Below, piece by piece: positions 19,376-26,880 of a DNA stretch of 64,000 nucleotides (positions within the stretch are counted from its first letter, which is position 1; each line of letters starts with the position of its first letter). The stretch is taken from positions 5,952,001 through 6,016,000 of the forward strand of contig NZ_RAPR01000001.1 of NCBI RefSeq assembly GCF_003610235.1. Direction: 5' to 3'. The notes beneath the pieces were generated by a model. The model was not told where the DNA came from and ran no database searches. It saw only the letters and a program-made list of their open reading frames with translations. Position numbers and translations under genes: made by a program. The stretch comes from Catellatospora citrea. GTDB taxonomy: Bacteria > Actinomycetota > Actinomycetes > Mycobacteriales > Micromonosporaceae.

Positions 19376-20359
19376 TCATGCGTCCGGGTCGACGAAGTCG
19401 CTCCTACTGAACACGACTGGGCTTGGCCGACCCAACTTACTCGCAGTAGGCATCGGTCTGGCTCTCACGGTCAGCAGGTTCACGCGAACACCGGCCACAT
19501 CAAGGTAGTACGGCTTCAGCTTTGGGTCGCCGTCGCTCGGGAGTTCGAGCGGGCGACCAGAGACGTTGACGATCACCAGGTAGCTCGTGTTCTTGCCGTA
19601 GTCCTCGGCGTAGTGGACTGCCTGGTGCAGCCCGGATGCAATATGCCGTTTATCGCGATCCTTGGCATCAAACACCTTCAACTCGCACACCAAAGGATCG
19701 GCGGAATCCAGGTCAGAAAGTATGTCGGACTCCCCGGATGCCGACCTGGCCTGAGAGAACGGCATGTCGATGCCCTCATCGAACAAGAACCGCCGAAGGT
19801 GCAGGTCATACACCTCCTCGGTCTTGCGGGTATCGGCCATCGCCAGTTCGTAGAGCATGTCTCGGTCGAACCACTCGAGGCATCTGATGTAGCGGCCCAG
19901 CACATGCAGCACACTGCTCTGAGCGCCGATGTGCTCGATCAGGTAGCTGAACAGCGGCTCAAGCACCCTCTCGGTAAATTGTCGCCAGGCATCAGTCACA
20001 TCCGGCTCGCCGAACGCCACCTCAGTGACATACGTGAGAACCCACTGCTCTCCGATGCCTTGACGATCTGCCGTCGCGATGCTTTGCATGAGGTGCCAGA
20101 TAAGTACGGCACGGCCATCGGGCGTCTGGCTGGGCCAGCTCACTGAGCCGCGACCTCGAGAAAGCGACAGCTCGAAGTTCGGATGATCGAGATCAGGCTC
20201 AGCCCGCTCAGCCTGATCCAGGACCGCACGCAGCTGAGCCTGACTGTTGATCCAATCGACCGTCAGCCGCACCTCGTGCGGCGCGGTGTCGTAATGAGAG
20301 GTCAGAAGCCTACGCAACCGCTCGCGGACCGCGACCTGGACATCCTGCTGCAGTCTCAT
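19376..20359 (-). CDS. PD-(D/E)xK nuclease-like protein
   Basis: This is a 327-residue soluble protein. A nuclease core is visible near the C-terminal third: SGESD (Asp212) is followed 14 residues later by CELKVFDAKD (Glu226-x-Lys228), the classic spacing of PD-(D/E)xK sites. LHQAVHYAEDYGKNTSYLVIVNV continues the core as the usual helix and strand. The first 180 residues are helical and unrecognised. The ATG at 20359 (MRLQQDVQVAV) overlaps the zinc-ribbon gene's stop by 4 nt. The following STAND gene begins 104 nt later, so all three probably act together. DNA cleavage is inferred from the motif. Confidence 0.7.
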   Translation of the reverse strand: MRLQQDVQVAVRERLRRLLTSHYDTAPHEVRLTVDWINSQAQLRAVLDQAERAEPDLDHPNFELSLSRGRGSVSWPSQTPDGRAVLIWHLMQSIATADRQGIGEQWVLTYVTEVAFGEPDVTDAWRQFTERVLEPLFSYLIEHIGAQSSVLHVLGRYIRCLEWFDRDMLYELAMADTRKTEEVYDLHLRRFLFDEGIDMPFSQARSASGESDILSDLDSADPLVCELKVFDAKDRDKRHIASGLHQAVHYAEDYGKNTSYLVIVNVSGRPLELPSDGDPKLKPYYLDVAGVRVNLLTVRARPMPTASKLGRPSPVVFSRSDFVDPDA

Positions 20360-20580
20360 CGACCCCACCCTTTAAAGGCGTCATCCAGCATCCGTTCGAG
20401 CTGCCGTTCTACCTCGTCGTCGAAGTTCTGGACGCTGCCCGCGCCGTCCACCAAGCCGATAGTCGTTCGACAGCACGGACATAACACCGAGGCTTGTACG
20501 ACCACCTCGAACCGACGCACCCAAAGCAGAAAGCCACATGCCGGACACGATGGCTCGATGTCGAAGTCGCCGAGACTCAT
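20356..20580 (-). CDS. Small zinc-ribbon protein, first gene of the nuclease/STAND operon
   Basis: This 74-residue protein has a four-cysteine zinc ribbon: PSCPACGFLLWV near residue 11, then VLCPCCRTTIG near residue 34. An acidic helix follows (DDEVERQLERMLDDAFKGWG) that could contact a partner. The ATG at 20580 is chosen because upstream codons are low-complexity. Its stop overlaps the nuclease start, which indicates coupled translation. The function is unknown; a DNA- or protein-binding accessory of the nuclease is the simplest reading. Confidence 0.7.
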   Translation of the reverse strand: MSLGDFDIEPSCPACGFLLWVRRFEVVVQASVLCPCCRTTIGLVDGAGSVQNFDDEVERQLERMLDDAFKGWGR

Positions 20581-20764
20581 GCGCTGATTGTGCGTCCCGA
20601 CACCGACAGAACCGTAACCTCCGCACCCCAGCAGAGTGCCGTCGACCCACCCAGGCGTTGCACCTGACGCGGGCCACTCCGACCCTCCCCGTCTAGGTCT
20701 GCTGTCGATGACCGTGCAAGGCATGTGTTTACGCTCCAGTCGGGCGGTGTCAGCCGGGAGTAAC

Positions 20765-21862
20765 TCAGTTACTGGACTGCCAGCGAGCCTGCATGGCTTC
20801 GAGCAGTGCCTGTTGCGCGGCGGCGAGGTGTGGCAGGGGTGGGCGCGGTTTTCGAAGCCGCCGGTGGCCGAGCCTGGCTGCCTGCACCGACTCACTTATC
20901 GCGTCCTCGTCCATCCAGGTGCGGTGCAGGTGGCGCAGGTCGTACGGCCGCAGGCCTCGGCAGATAGGCTCCCATGCCTTGCGGGCGTCGCCGTCGCAGG
21001 CCAGCCGCCAAGGCCGGCGCACGTCGTTGCGGGACAGCAGTTGCCCGTCGGGCCGGGCGAACAGCAGTTCGCCGCTCGGTCGGAGCTCGCGGGTGAGCAG
21101 TGTGTCGAGGAACGGTGGGAGGAACACGTGCCGGGCCGATGACTGGTTCTTGAGGGTTCCGAGCCAGCGTCGGCCGCGGTGTTCGTGGCGGCTTCCTTCG
21201 AGCGGGTCGATGTAGAGGTAGGGCAGGCCGCCGGCGCGGGGGTCGTCGTGGCGAAGGTTCTTGCGCTGGAGCGCGGCGCTCTCGCCTGGCCGCAGGCCGG
21301 TGTACCCGGCGGTTATGACCAGAGCACGCAGCATAGGATTCGGCATCCGCGAGGCGATCTCGAACAACTGCTCGGCCGTGATGCGAGGGCGGGGCCGGTC
21401 CGGGTGACGCAGGCGGATGCCGGTCGTGGGATCGTGGGCGAGGTATCCGATCTTGATCGCGTCGCGCAGGATCGTGCCGAGCAGTGTCAAGGTGTGCCGC
21501 AGCGTACGGGCACCCAGCGGCAGCCGGCCGGGGGAGTGGGCGAGCTGTCGGACGGTGTCGGCGTCGATCTGCTCCAGGTGCAAGTGGCCGAGGGCGGGGA
21601 TGAGGTGGTTGTCCAGCTGGGAGGCGTAGTGGTCGAGGGTCTCGTCGGTCACCAGCCGCGCCTGCAGCCAGGTGCGGGACCAGGCCGCGAATGTCGGGCA
21701 CGCGCCGGGCCGCCGCTGCCTGGCCAGCACTCTCATGTTCCTCAGCTGCAGTAGTCGCAGCGAGGCTTCGTCGTGGCTGGCGTGCACCGAGTCGATGATC
21801 TTCCGGCGGCCGTGCCAGACCCGGACCAGGAACTGCTCACCGCGCCGTTCCATCCATGCCAT
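20765..21862 (-). CDS. Tyrosine recombinase lacking a visible catalytic tyrosine
   Basis: This 365-residue integrase-family protein begins at ATG 21862, preceded by AGGAGG. The catalytic-core residues visible are Arg in YTGLRPGESAAL, the RHLHR box in YDLRHLHRTW and GHR in ARLGHRRLRK. Where the neighbouring paralogue has RENYATV, this protein reads RKPRPPLPHLA, and no tyrosine occurs in the last 36 or so residues. An alternative frame across this short stretch reads GFENRAHP, which resembles the normal sequence with the Tyr codon missing. Compensating small indels therefore probably destroyed the active site. It sits 14 nt downstream of the other integrase. Confidence 0.8.
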   Translation of the reverse strand: MAWMERRGEQFLVRVWHGRRKIIDSVHASHDEASLRLLQLRNMRVLARQRRPGACPTFAAWSRTWLQARLVTDETLDHYASQLDNHLIPALGHLHLEQIDADTVRQLAHSPGRLPLGARTLRHTLTLLGTILRDAIKIGYLAHDPTTGIRLRHPDRPRPRITAEQLFEIASRMPNPMLRALVITAGYTGLRPGESAALQRKNLRHDDPRAGGLPYLYIDPLEGSRHEHRGRRWLGTLKNQSSARHVFLPPFLDTLLTRELRPSGELLFARPDGQLLSRNDVRRPWRLACDGDARKAWEPICRGLRPYDLRHLHRTWMDEDAISESVQAARLGHRRLRKPRPPLPHLAAAQQALLEAMQARWQSSN

Positions 21863-21876
21863 CGCCTGCCTCCTTG

Positions 21877-22974
21877 TCACCAGGTGGCGCCGGATGCTTG
21901 CCAGCGCCGCTGTAGTGCTTCGAGTAGTGGTCTGGCCATGGGGTCGGTGACGGTGGCGTAGTTCTCGCGGACGTCGCGCAGTCGGTGGCCCATGCGTTTG
22001 GCTTTTACGACGTCGTTGATGTGGTCTTCGTCCATCCAGGTGAGGTGGGTGGAGCGTAGGTCGTTGAACTGCAGTCCCGGCAGGAACGGCTCCCAGCCCC
22101 GCGCGGCGTCGCCGTCGCAGGCCGGGCGCCAGACGCGGGCGGCGAACGTGGTTCGCCACAGCAGCCCTCCGCCGGCGGCGCGGAACATGGGTTCGGTTCG
22201 GGTCCCGTTGGCCAGGGGTTGTAGGCCTTCCAGGAGGTAGGGCGGCAGGTATATCTTCCGCGCGCCGGAGGGCGGTTTGGGTGGTCCGAGCCACCGCTTG
22301 CCGGCGACTTCATGCAGGGATCCGACGTCGGGGTCGATGTGCAGGCGGTAGGTGTCGAGGCTGATGGCGGCGGGTGCGAGTGCGGCGAGTTCGCCGAAGC
22401 GCATGCCTGTTCCGGCTGCGGTGACGATCATGGTCTTGAGGCGTTGGGTTGGCATCCGGCAGGCCAGCGCCCACACCTGGTCCTGAGTCAGCACTGGGCG
22501 TTCTGTGGCGGCCTCGGCGGGGACCTCGACGTGGGCCAGGGGGTCGACGAGTAGGAGCCGCTGGCGTACGGCATCTCGGAGTACGGTGCGTAGTAGCGCC
22601 AGGATCGTGATTACGCTCGAGCGGGCGAGTCGTCTGCGTAGCTGTTTGGCGAACAGCTGTGCGGCGAGCATGTCGATGGCGCTCATCCTGGTGTTGCCGA
22701 ACCGCGGAAGGATGTGCACGCGCAGCAGGCACTCGTCGCGGGCTGCTGCGGCTTCACCCACGAGACGGCTGTTCATCCAGATCGGCACCCACTGTTTGAG
22801 TAGCGGTGCGGGGCCGGGCTCGAACAGGGCGGCTCGGCGGCGGATGCCTTCGCCGAGGGTGTTCAGCCGTTCTTCGGCCTTGGCTCGGTCGGTGTACGTC
22901 GAGTCGGTGTAGATCATGCCCGCGTGGCGGAAGCGCACTCGGTAGCGGTTGCGGGCTTGTTCGATCCATGCCAT
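21877..22974 (-). CDS. Tyrosine recombinase (integrase)
   Basis: This 365-residue integrase starts at ATG 22974 (MAWIEQARNRYRVRF) with a GAGGAGG ribosome site. The N-terminal part is an arm-binding domain, followed by a SAM-like core-binding domain and a catalytic domain. The catalytic domain has Arg in TGMRFGELAAL, the second-box Arg with Ser in LRSTHLTW in place of the more usual first His, GHR in AKRMGHRLRD, and the nucleophile Tyr in RENYATV. Its start lies only about 50 bp from the 382-bp repeat that ends in tRNA-Val sequence, the expected position for the integrase of an element inserted in that tRNA gene. It likely drives excision and integration of the left-hand element. Confidence 0.88.
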   Translation of the reverse strand: MAWIEQARNRYRVRFRHAGMIYTDSTYTDRAKAEERLNTLGEGIRRRAALFEPGPAPLLKQWVPIWMNSRLVGEAAAARDECLLRVHILPRFGNTRMSAIDMLAAQLFAKQLRRRLARSSVITILALLRTVLRDAVRQRLLLVDPLAHVEVPAEAATERPVLTQDQVWALACRMPTQRLKTMIVTAAGTGMRFGELAALAPAAISLDTYRLHIDPDVGSLHEVAGKRWLGPPKPPSGARKIYLPPYLLEGLQPLANGTRTEPMFRAAGGGLLWRTTFAARVWRPACDGDAARGWEPFLPGLQFNDLRSTHLTWMDEDHINDVVKAKRMGHRLRDVRENYATVTDPMARPLLEALQRRWQASGATW

Positions 22975-23022
22975 CGCCGCCTCCTCTATCGGAGTCGATC
23001 TCAGGAGCACCCGGTTCGAACA

Positions 23023-23404
23023 TGCGCTGATCGCGTCCGTTCGGTCATCACCCGTGCGTGTGGTTCACCAAGGCATCCGCCCGGTTGGGTGACACGTGTG
23101 TCATGCCGTCGGGGGACGGAGTTACCTCGGGCGGGGGAGTGGGCTTGTGGGTTCGGGGATGTGCGCCGCAGTCTGGACGCAGACAAGTCACTCGAAACGG
23201 ATGGGGTGGTGGGGCTGGCGGCGTGGAGCAAAACGTGGAGCACTGCCCCGCTCTGTACTGCGCTCAACTGCGCTGAGCTGCGGCGTACTGCACACAACTG
23301 CACACACGTCCTGATCGGACGCCCGTGAAACCGCAGGTCACGGGCTTGATGACCTCTTCGTTCACACGGAAGAGGTCACTGGTTCGATCCCAGTATCGCC
23401 CACC
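23023..23404 (+). repeat. 382-bp direct repeat, copy 1, attachment-site region
   Basis: This matches 51603-51984 with about twenty differences by eye, and the last 75 or so bases are identical. The final part is the 3' portion of a tRNA-Val gene. Between 23255 and 23310 it carries a cluster of short near-repeats of the form (A/T)ACTGC(G/A)C, candidate arm-type binding sites for integrase or excisionase. Confidence 0.85.
23361..23404 (+). pseudogene. 3' fragment of tRNA-Val(CAC), attachment core
   Basis: The bases give an anticodon loop TTCACAC (anticodon CAC), a T-arm ACTGG-TTCGATC-CCAGT (23378-23394), acceptor strand ATCGCCC and discriminator A. The 5' half (acceptor GGGCGAT and D-arm) is absent; element sequence lies upstream instead. 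The remnant ends CCG rather than CCA. It marks the right end of an element that inserted into the tRNA gene. Confidence 0.85.
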
Positions 23405-23418
23405 GATAGTTGCAGGTC

Positions 23419-23453
23419 AGAAGCTCGCTAGCGATCACGGCTAGCGAGCTTCT
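23419..23453 (+). terminator. Terminator-like hairpin after the first tRNA-Val fragment
   Basis: A perfect 14-bp stem (AGAAGCTCGCTAGC and complement) with a 7-nt loop lies 15 nt downstream of the tRNA fragment, where a tRNA terminator is expected. A short T-containing run follows. Confidence 0.7.
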
Positions 23454-24066
23454 TCGATTGTTGGTGGGCAAATCTGCTCCACGATTGACCCACTTCAATG
23501 AGTCAACCCAACCTTGATCCTTACATCCCCGGTGCGCTGCACCTGGTCGGCGGCCTGCGCTTGGGTGGCTCAGGCGCGGAGCGCGCTTCCTTGGGCGGGA
23601 AGGTCGCTCCGACTGGCATCCGTCCTACACACGAGGGGTGCTGGATCTCGCCGTCGGTGGTGACAGCGATGCTGCGGCTGCTCCTCTGCCGGTGACGATG
23701 CTGCGGTAGTCGGCCCCGCCGGTGTCTGCCGGGAGGTCTGGCCCCGCTCTGACGCCACGGGCGTGGCCGATAGACCGCCGGTTCGTGCGGACAACCCGAT
23801 CGGGGCGCGCTTGTGACGCGCCACCCGCTCCGAACCTGCCAGCAGCTATGAACAGCGATGGCTCCGGCTTTATCGGGGAAACTCACCGTCGGTGACCAGC
23901 GCTCGCCAGAGCCGTGTTCCGACCTTCCTGACCTGGATCCCGGCGGCGGGATTGGGGCGACGCCCGGACTGTGTACGGTGGTTTGACGCGAAAGCCGCTA
24001 TGTCGGCCGAGTATGTCAGTCGCCCGGTCGGCGATCAGGGTATCCGAACGGTCCTTGGGGGGCTGG
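23454..24066. other. Gene-poor stretch
   Basis: No reading frame here has plausible composition or a recognisable domain; the open frames are arginine-rich shadows. It lies between the attachment site and a run of gene fragments and looks like decayed DNA. Confidence 0.5.
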
Positions 24067-24330
24067 TCAGGCGTTCGCCAACGGTTCGGCGACCGGTGTG
24101 TTCGCCATTCGCGCACGGACCGCTCCGCGATACGGCGTGCCGAGCGTGATCAGCGCGGCCCACTCGGTCCAGCCGCCGAGCTTCTCCACCCAGTACCGCG
24201 ACAGCAGGCCGCCCATGCCGCGGGCGAGGATGACGACCTTGGCGTCGGGCACGCCGGACCGCTCCCGGAACTCGCTCAGCCATCGTTCGGCGACCTGCGA
24301 TCGACCCGTCTGATTTCTCACCGGCCGGGG
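24067..24330 (-). pseudogene. Fragment of a lipase/acyltransferase-like alpha/beta hydrolase
   Basis: The frame contains VAERWLSEFRERSGVPDAKVV, an ARGMGGLLSRYWVEKLGG segment in which the usual nucleophile motif HSMGG reads ARGMGG with the serine replaced, and LITLGTPYRGAV. This resembles lecithin-cholesterol acyltransferase-like hydrolases found beside patatin or Clp genes. The N-terminus is cut off by an IS remnant at 24331. With the catalytic serine missing, it cannot be an active hydrolase. Confidence 0.55.
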
Positions 24331-24430
24331 TGGCCTAAGAGCGTTATTCAATCGAGGATCTTGATGCTCGGTAGAACTCCAGGTTCGTGATGGCGTCGAG
24401 GAACAGTGGGTACCGGTCGAGCAGGCAGCG
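24331..24430 (-). pseudogene. End fragment of an IS5-like element
   Basis: About 100 bases here closely resemble 25748-25850, the left end of the complete IS nearby, including the terminal AGAGCGTTA and the codons for the transposase C-terminus. Orientation is the same. It is a leftover from an earlier copy and truncates the hydrolase fragment. Confidence 0.7.
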
Positions 24431-24570
24431 ACGGCGTCGCCGTCCTCGACGCGCTCCTGGACGCCGGAGCTGACATCGAGGCAGACGGCGGCGTCGTCGG
24501 CGACGGCACACCGCTCCCCGACGCGGTCGCCTAAGGGCAGTCGAACACCGCCAGACGCCTCGTCGAATCA
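24431..24570 (+). pseudogene. Ankyrin-repeat fragment
   Basis: The plus strand encodes VLDALLDAGADIEADGG followed by GTPLPDAVA, a stop codon (TAA near 24533), and GQSNTARRLVES in the same frame. This is the pattern of one and a half ankyrin repeats interrupted by a nonsense codon. Both ends are missing. Confidence 0.5.
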
Positions 24571-25533
24571 GCCGCCTGCGAAGAAGTCGAGGTAGGCCTG
24601 GGCCAGGGCGACCGGGTTCTCCAGCGCGATGTTGTGACCGGCCGCGGGGATGACGACGCCGCGGACGTCGCGGGCTACTTGCGTGAGCTGTTCGAATACT
24701 GCGTCCCCGAGGTAGTCCTGCGCGCCGACGGCCAGGACCGGGCAGCTGATCGGGTCGGCGTAGTGTGGGCGGTTCTGTTCGGCGTCGGTCTGGCGGGCGC
24801 GGAACATTTCCAAGATGGCCCTGGTGCCGCCCGGCTGCTCAATCGAGTGCACCATTTCGTCGATGTCCTCCTCGGTCAGCGCGCTGGGGTCCCACATCTG
24901 GCGTCTGGCGTAATAAGTCCAGAACGGCCGTTCCCGCCCGGCCAGCAGCAGCTCGGGCACGTGCGGCAGGCCGAAGAAGCTGAAGTGCCAGCCGGTGCGG
25001 CCATCGTCGGCGGCCAGCGACGGGTCGCGTTCGCCGCCCGGCAACCCCGGGCCGGCCGGCAACCCTGGTAGGAGCGTTTCCTGGAACACCAGTTGCCGCG
25101 CCCGGGGCCGGTGGAAGGCGGCGACGGCGTAGGCGATGGCCGCGCCCCAGTCCTCGCCGGCGACGCGGAACCGCTCGAAGCCCAGGTAGGTGGCCAGTTC
25201 GGCGACGTCACCGGCCATCGTGGCGGTGTCGTAGCCGGTCAGGGGGCGCTGGGAGCCGCCGCAGCCTCGGTTGTCGACCGCGATGACGGTGTAGTGCGGG
25301 GTCAGCAGCGGCACGACGTGGCGCCAGTACGACATGGTCTTCGGCACGCCGTGCAGCAAGAACACCGGCTCGCCGACGCCGCCGATCGCGTAGTGGATCT
25401 CCACACCGTTGACCTTGGGCTTGCCGTGTGTGAGCCGGACTCCGGCGTGGTCAGTGAGGTCCATCCCGGCGAACTCCTTCTTCTCTTCGGCCGTGTAGGC
25501 GCCGACCGGGTGGTGGATCTTCCGGAGCGGCAC
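24568..25533 (-). CDS. Epoxide-hydrolase-like alpha/beta hydrolase with a tautomerase-like N-terminal stub
   Basis: This is a 321-residue protein. From residue 24 on it is a complete alpha/beta hydrolase: oxyanion motif FLLHGVPKTMSYW, DNRGCGGS, nucleophile elbow VAGEDWGAA with Asp as nucleophile as in epoxide hydrolases and dehalogenases, and the catalytic His in PAAGHNIALENP. The first 23 residues (GTG start at 25533, PLRKIHHPVGAYTAEEKKEF) match the N-terminus of oxalocrotonate-tautomerase-like proteins, and a GGTGAGG ribosome site precedes that GTG. The gene therefore looks like a recombinational chimera. A start at ATG 25464 would give the hydrolase alone. It lies between an IS remnant and an intact IS. 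Confidence 0.75.
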   Translation of the reverse strand: MPLRKIHHPVGAYTAEEKKEFAGMDLTDHAGVRLTHGKPKVNGVEIHYAIGGVGEPVFLLHGVPKTMSYWRHVVPLLTPHYTVIAVDNRGCGGSQRPLTGYDTATMAGDVAELATYLGFERFRVAGEDWGAAIAYAVAAFHRPRARQLVFQETLLPGLPAGPGLPGGERDPSLAADDGRTGWHFSFFGLPHVPELLLAGRERPFWTYYARRQMWDPSALTEEDIDEMVHSIEQPGGTRAILEMFRARQTDAEQNRPHYADPISCPVLAVGAQDYLGDAVFEQLTQVARDVRGVVIPAAGHNIALENPVALAQAYLDFFAGG

Positions 25534-25747
25534 TTCTGCATCCTCACCTTGCCTCCGTGGCTGCGGCGGCCGTCGGGCCGGCGTCCACGGTCGGCATGGA
25601 AGCTTCGCCCGGTACAACTGCGCCTGCGTTGCCGCCGATGTCGCCTGCGTCGCACCTGTCTCAGGTCGAATCCATCTGACGATCAGATGGTCGCGGCATG
25701 AGCGCACCGGCAGCCGTGCCGCTTCCGAGTCGAAAAGGCTGCGTTGG

Positions 25748-26705
25748 CTGAGAGCGTTAATTCGTTCGAGGATCATGATGCTCGGTAGATCTCCAGCTTC
25801 GTGATGACGTCGAGGAACAGTGGGAACCGGTCGAGTAGGCCGCGGTAGCCGGTGGCCAGGAGGCGCCAGTTCTTCAGGTGCGCGATGACGCGTTCGACGC
25901 TGGCGCGGCGTGACGCGATGGCGCGGTTGTACTCGCGGGTCGACTCGGTCGGGGCCTGGCCTTTCGTGCGTCGGTGGGGCACGCGCAGGCCGGTGCCGGT
26001 GTAGGCGGTGTCGGCGAAGGCACCCGGTCCGCCGTCTGCGTGCAGCCGGCCGGTGAAGGTCGCGGCGAGTCCGGACTCGCGCCAGGCCTTCGCGTCGTGC
26101 ATCGCGCCTGGCTGCGGCTTGCCGGTGAGCACGAGGGTGCCTTGAAAGGAGCCGACGACCTGGATGTTGAACCCGCACCGGTGGCGTTTCCCGGAGTACA
26201 AGCCGGATGTGTAGGTGTCCTTGCGTCGGTCACCGGTCGGGGCCAGGAACCCGTCCACGCGCACGGTCGAGTGCAGATCTCGGGCAGCGGCCCGCTCAGC
26301 TGTGGGAGTGAGTACGGTGGTGATGATCGGTGCGAGCCGGCCGATCAGGCGCGACACGGTCGGCTGGGAGCAGTCGAACAATTCGGCCAGCAGCGCCTGC
26401 GACAGGTTGTGGCGCAGGTAGAGCAGGACGACCAGCACCGTGCGGTAGGGGCCGACCGCGCGGCGGCGGGCGGGGTCCAGTCCGCCCTGGGCGTAGACGT
26501 CGAGTACGAGTTGGTCGACTTGATCGCTGCTCAGGCCCGTCATATTCGCCACCCGCGACGGCCTGTCCGCGAAGATCGTTTGTGTTATCACAAGCCAAGT
26601 GATCTACCTACGGACGGCTGTCGCGTCCAATCCCGACACGTCACAGGTTGATCAGGCCTGGCTCGCGCACACCCATCGACATCAAGCGACTGAATAACCC
26701 TCTAA
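25748..26705 (-). mobile_element. IS5-like insertion sequence
   Basis: The element contains one transposase gene and imperfect terminal inverted repeats of about 20 bp: GAGAGCGTTAATTCGTTCG at the left, and the complement of CGACTGAATAACCCTCT at the right. I cannot define a target duplication with certainty. Confidence 0.75.
25773..26591 (-). CDS. IS5-family DDE transposase
   Basis: This 272-residue transposase has an N-terminal helix-turn-helix (LSQALLAELFDCSQPTVSRLIGR) and a DDE catalytic domain. The acidic residues appear in STVRVDGFLAP, AFADTAYTGTGL and ASVERVIAHLKNW. It is full length with no visible lesion, so the element may still be mobile. Start is the GTG at 26591, or possibly the internal ATG at 26543 (MTGLSSDQVDQLV). 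Confidence 0.88.
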   Translation of the reverse strand: MITQTIFADRPSRVANMTGLSSDQVDQLVLDVYAQGGLDPARRRAVGPYRTVLVVLLYLRHNLSQALLAELFDCSQPTVSRLIGRLAPIITTVLTPTAERAAARDLHSTVRVDGFLAPTGDRRKDTYTSGLYSGKRHRCGFNIQVVGSFQGTLVLTGKPQPGAMHDAKAWRESGLAATFTGRLHADGGPGAFADTAYTGTGLRVPHRRTKGQAPTESTREYNRAIASRRASVERVIAHLKNWRLLATGYRGLLDRFPLFLDVITKLEIYRAS

Positions 26706-26880
26706 GGGCTGCCTCGGCCACGAACCGGCCCAACCCGGGCGGCAGGCAGGTGACCGGTCCGACTGTGCGCTGGGTCACCGCGCAGGCACGACCGACTGCC
26801 GACCGCCGCTGTGGACGGATGGGCTGTCGGCAGGCAGGAGGAGTGGCCCCGGCCTGCCGATGGAGTGGCCGGCTTCAGGT

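Noticed and set aside
23361..23404. Functional tRNA-Val gene at the first repeat
   Set aside because: The acceptor 5' strand and D-arm are missing and the sequence before the anticodon arm does not fold as a tRNA, so it is only an attachment remnant.
26605..26880. Additional gene between IS and formaldehyde dehydrogenase
   Set aside because: Only arginine-rich short frames; part of it is the IS right end.
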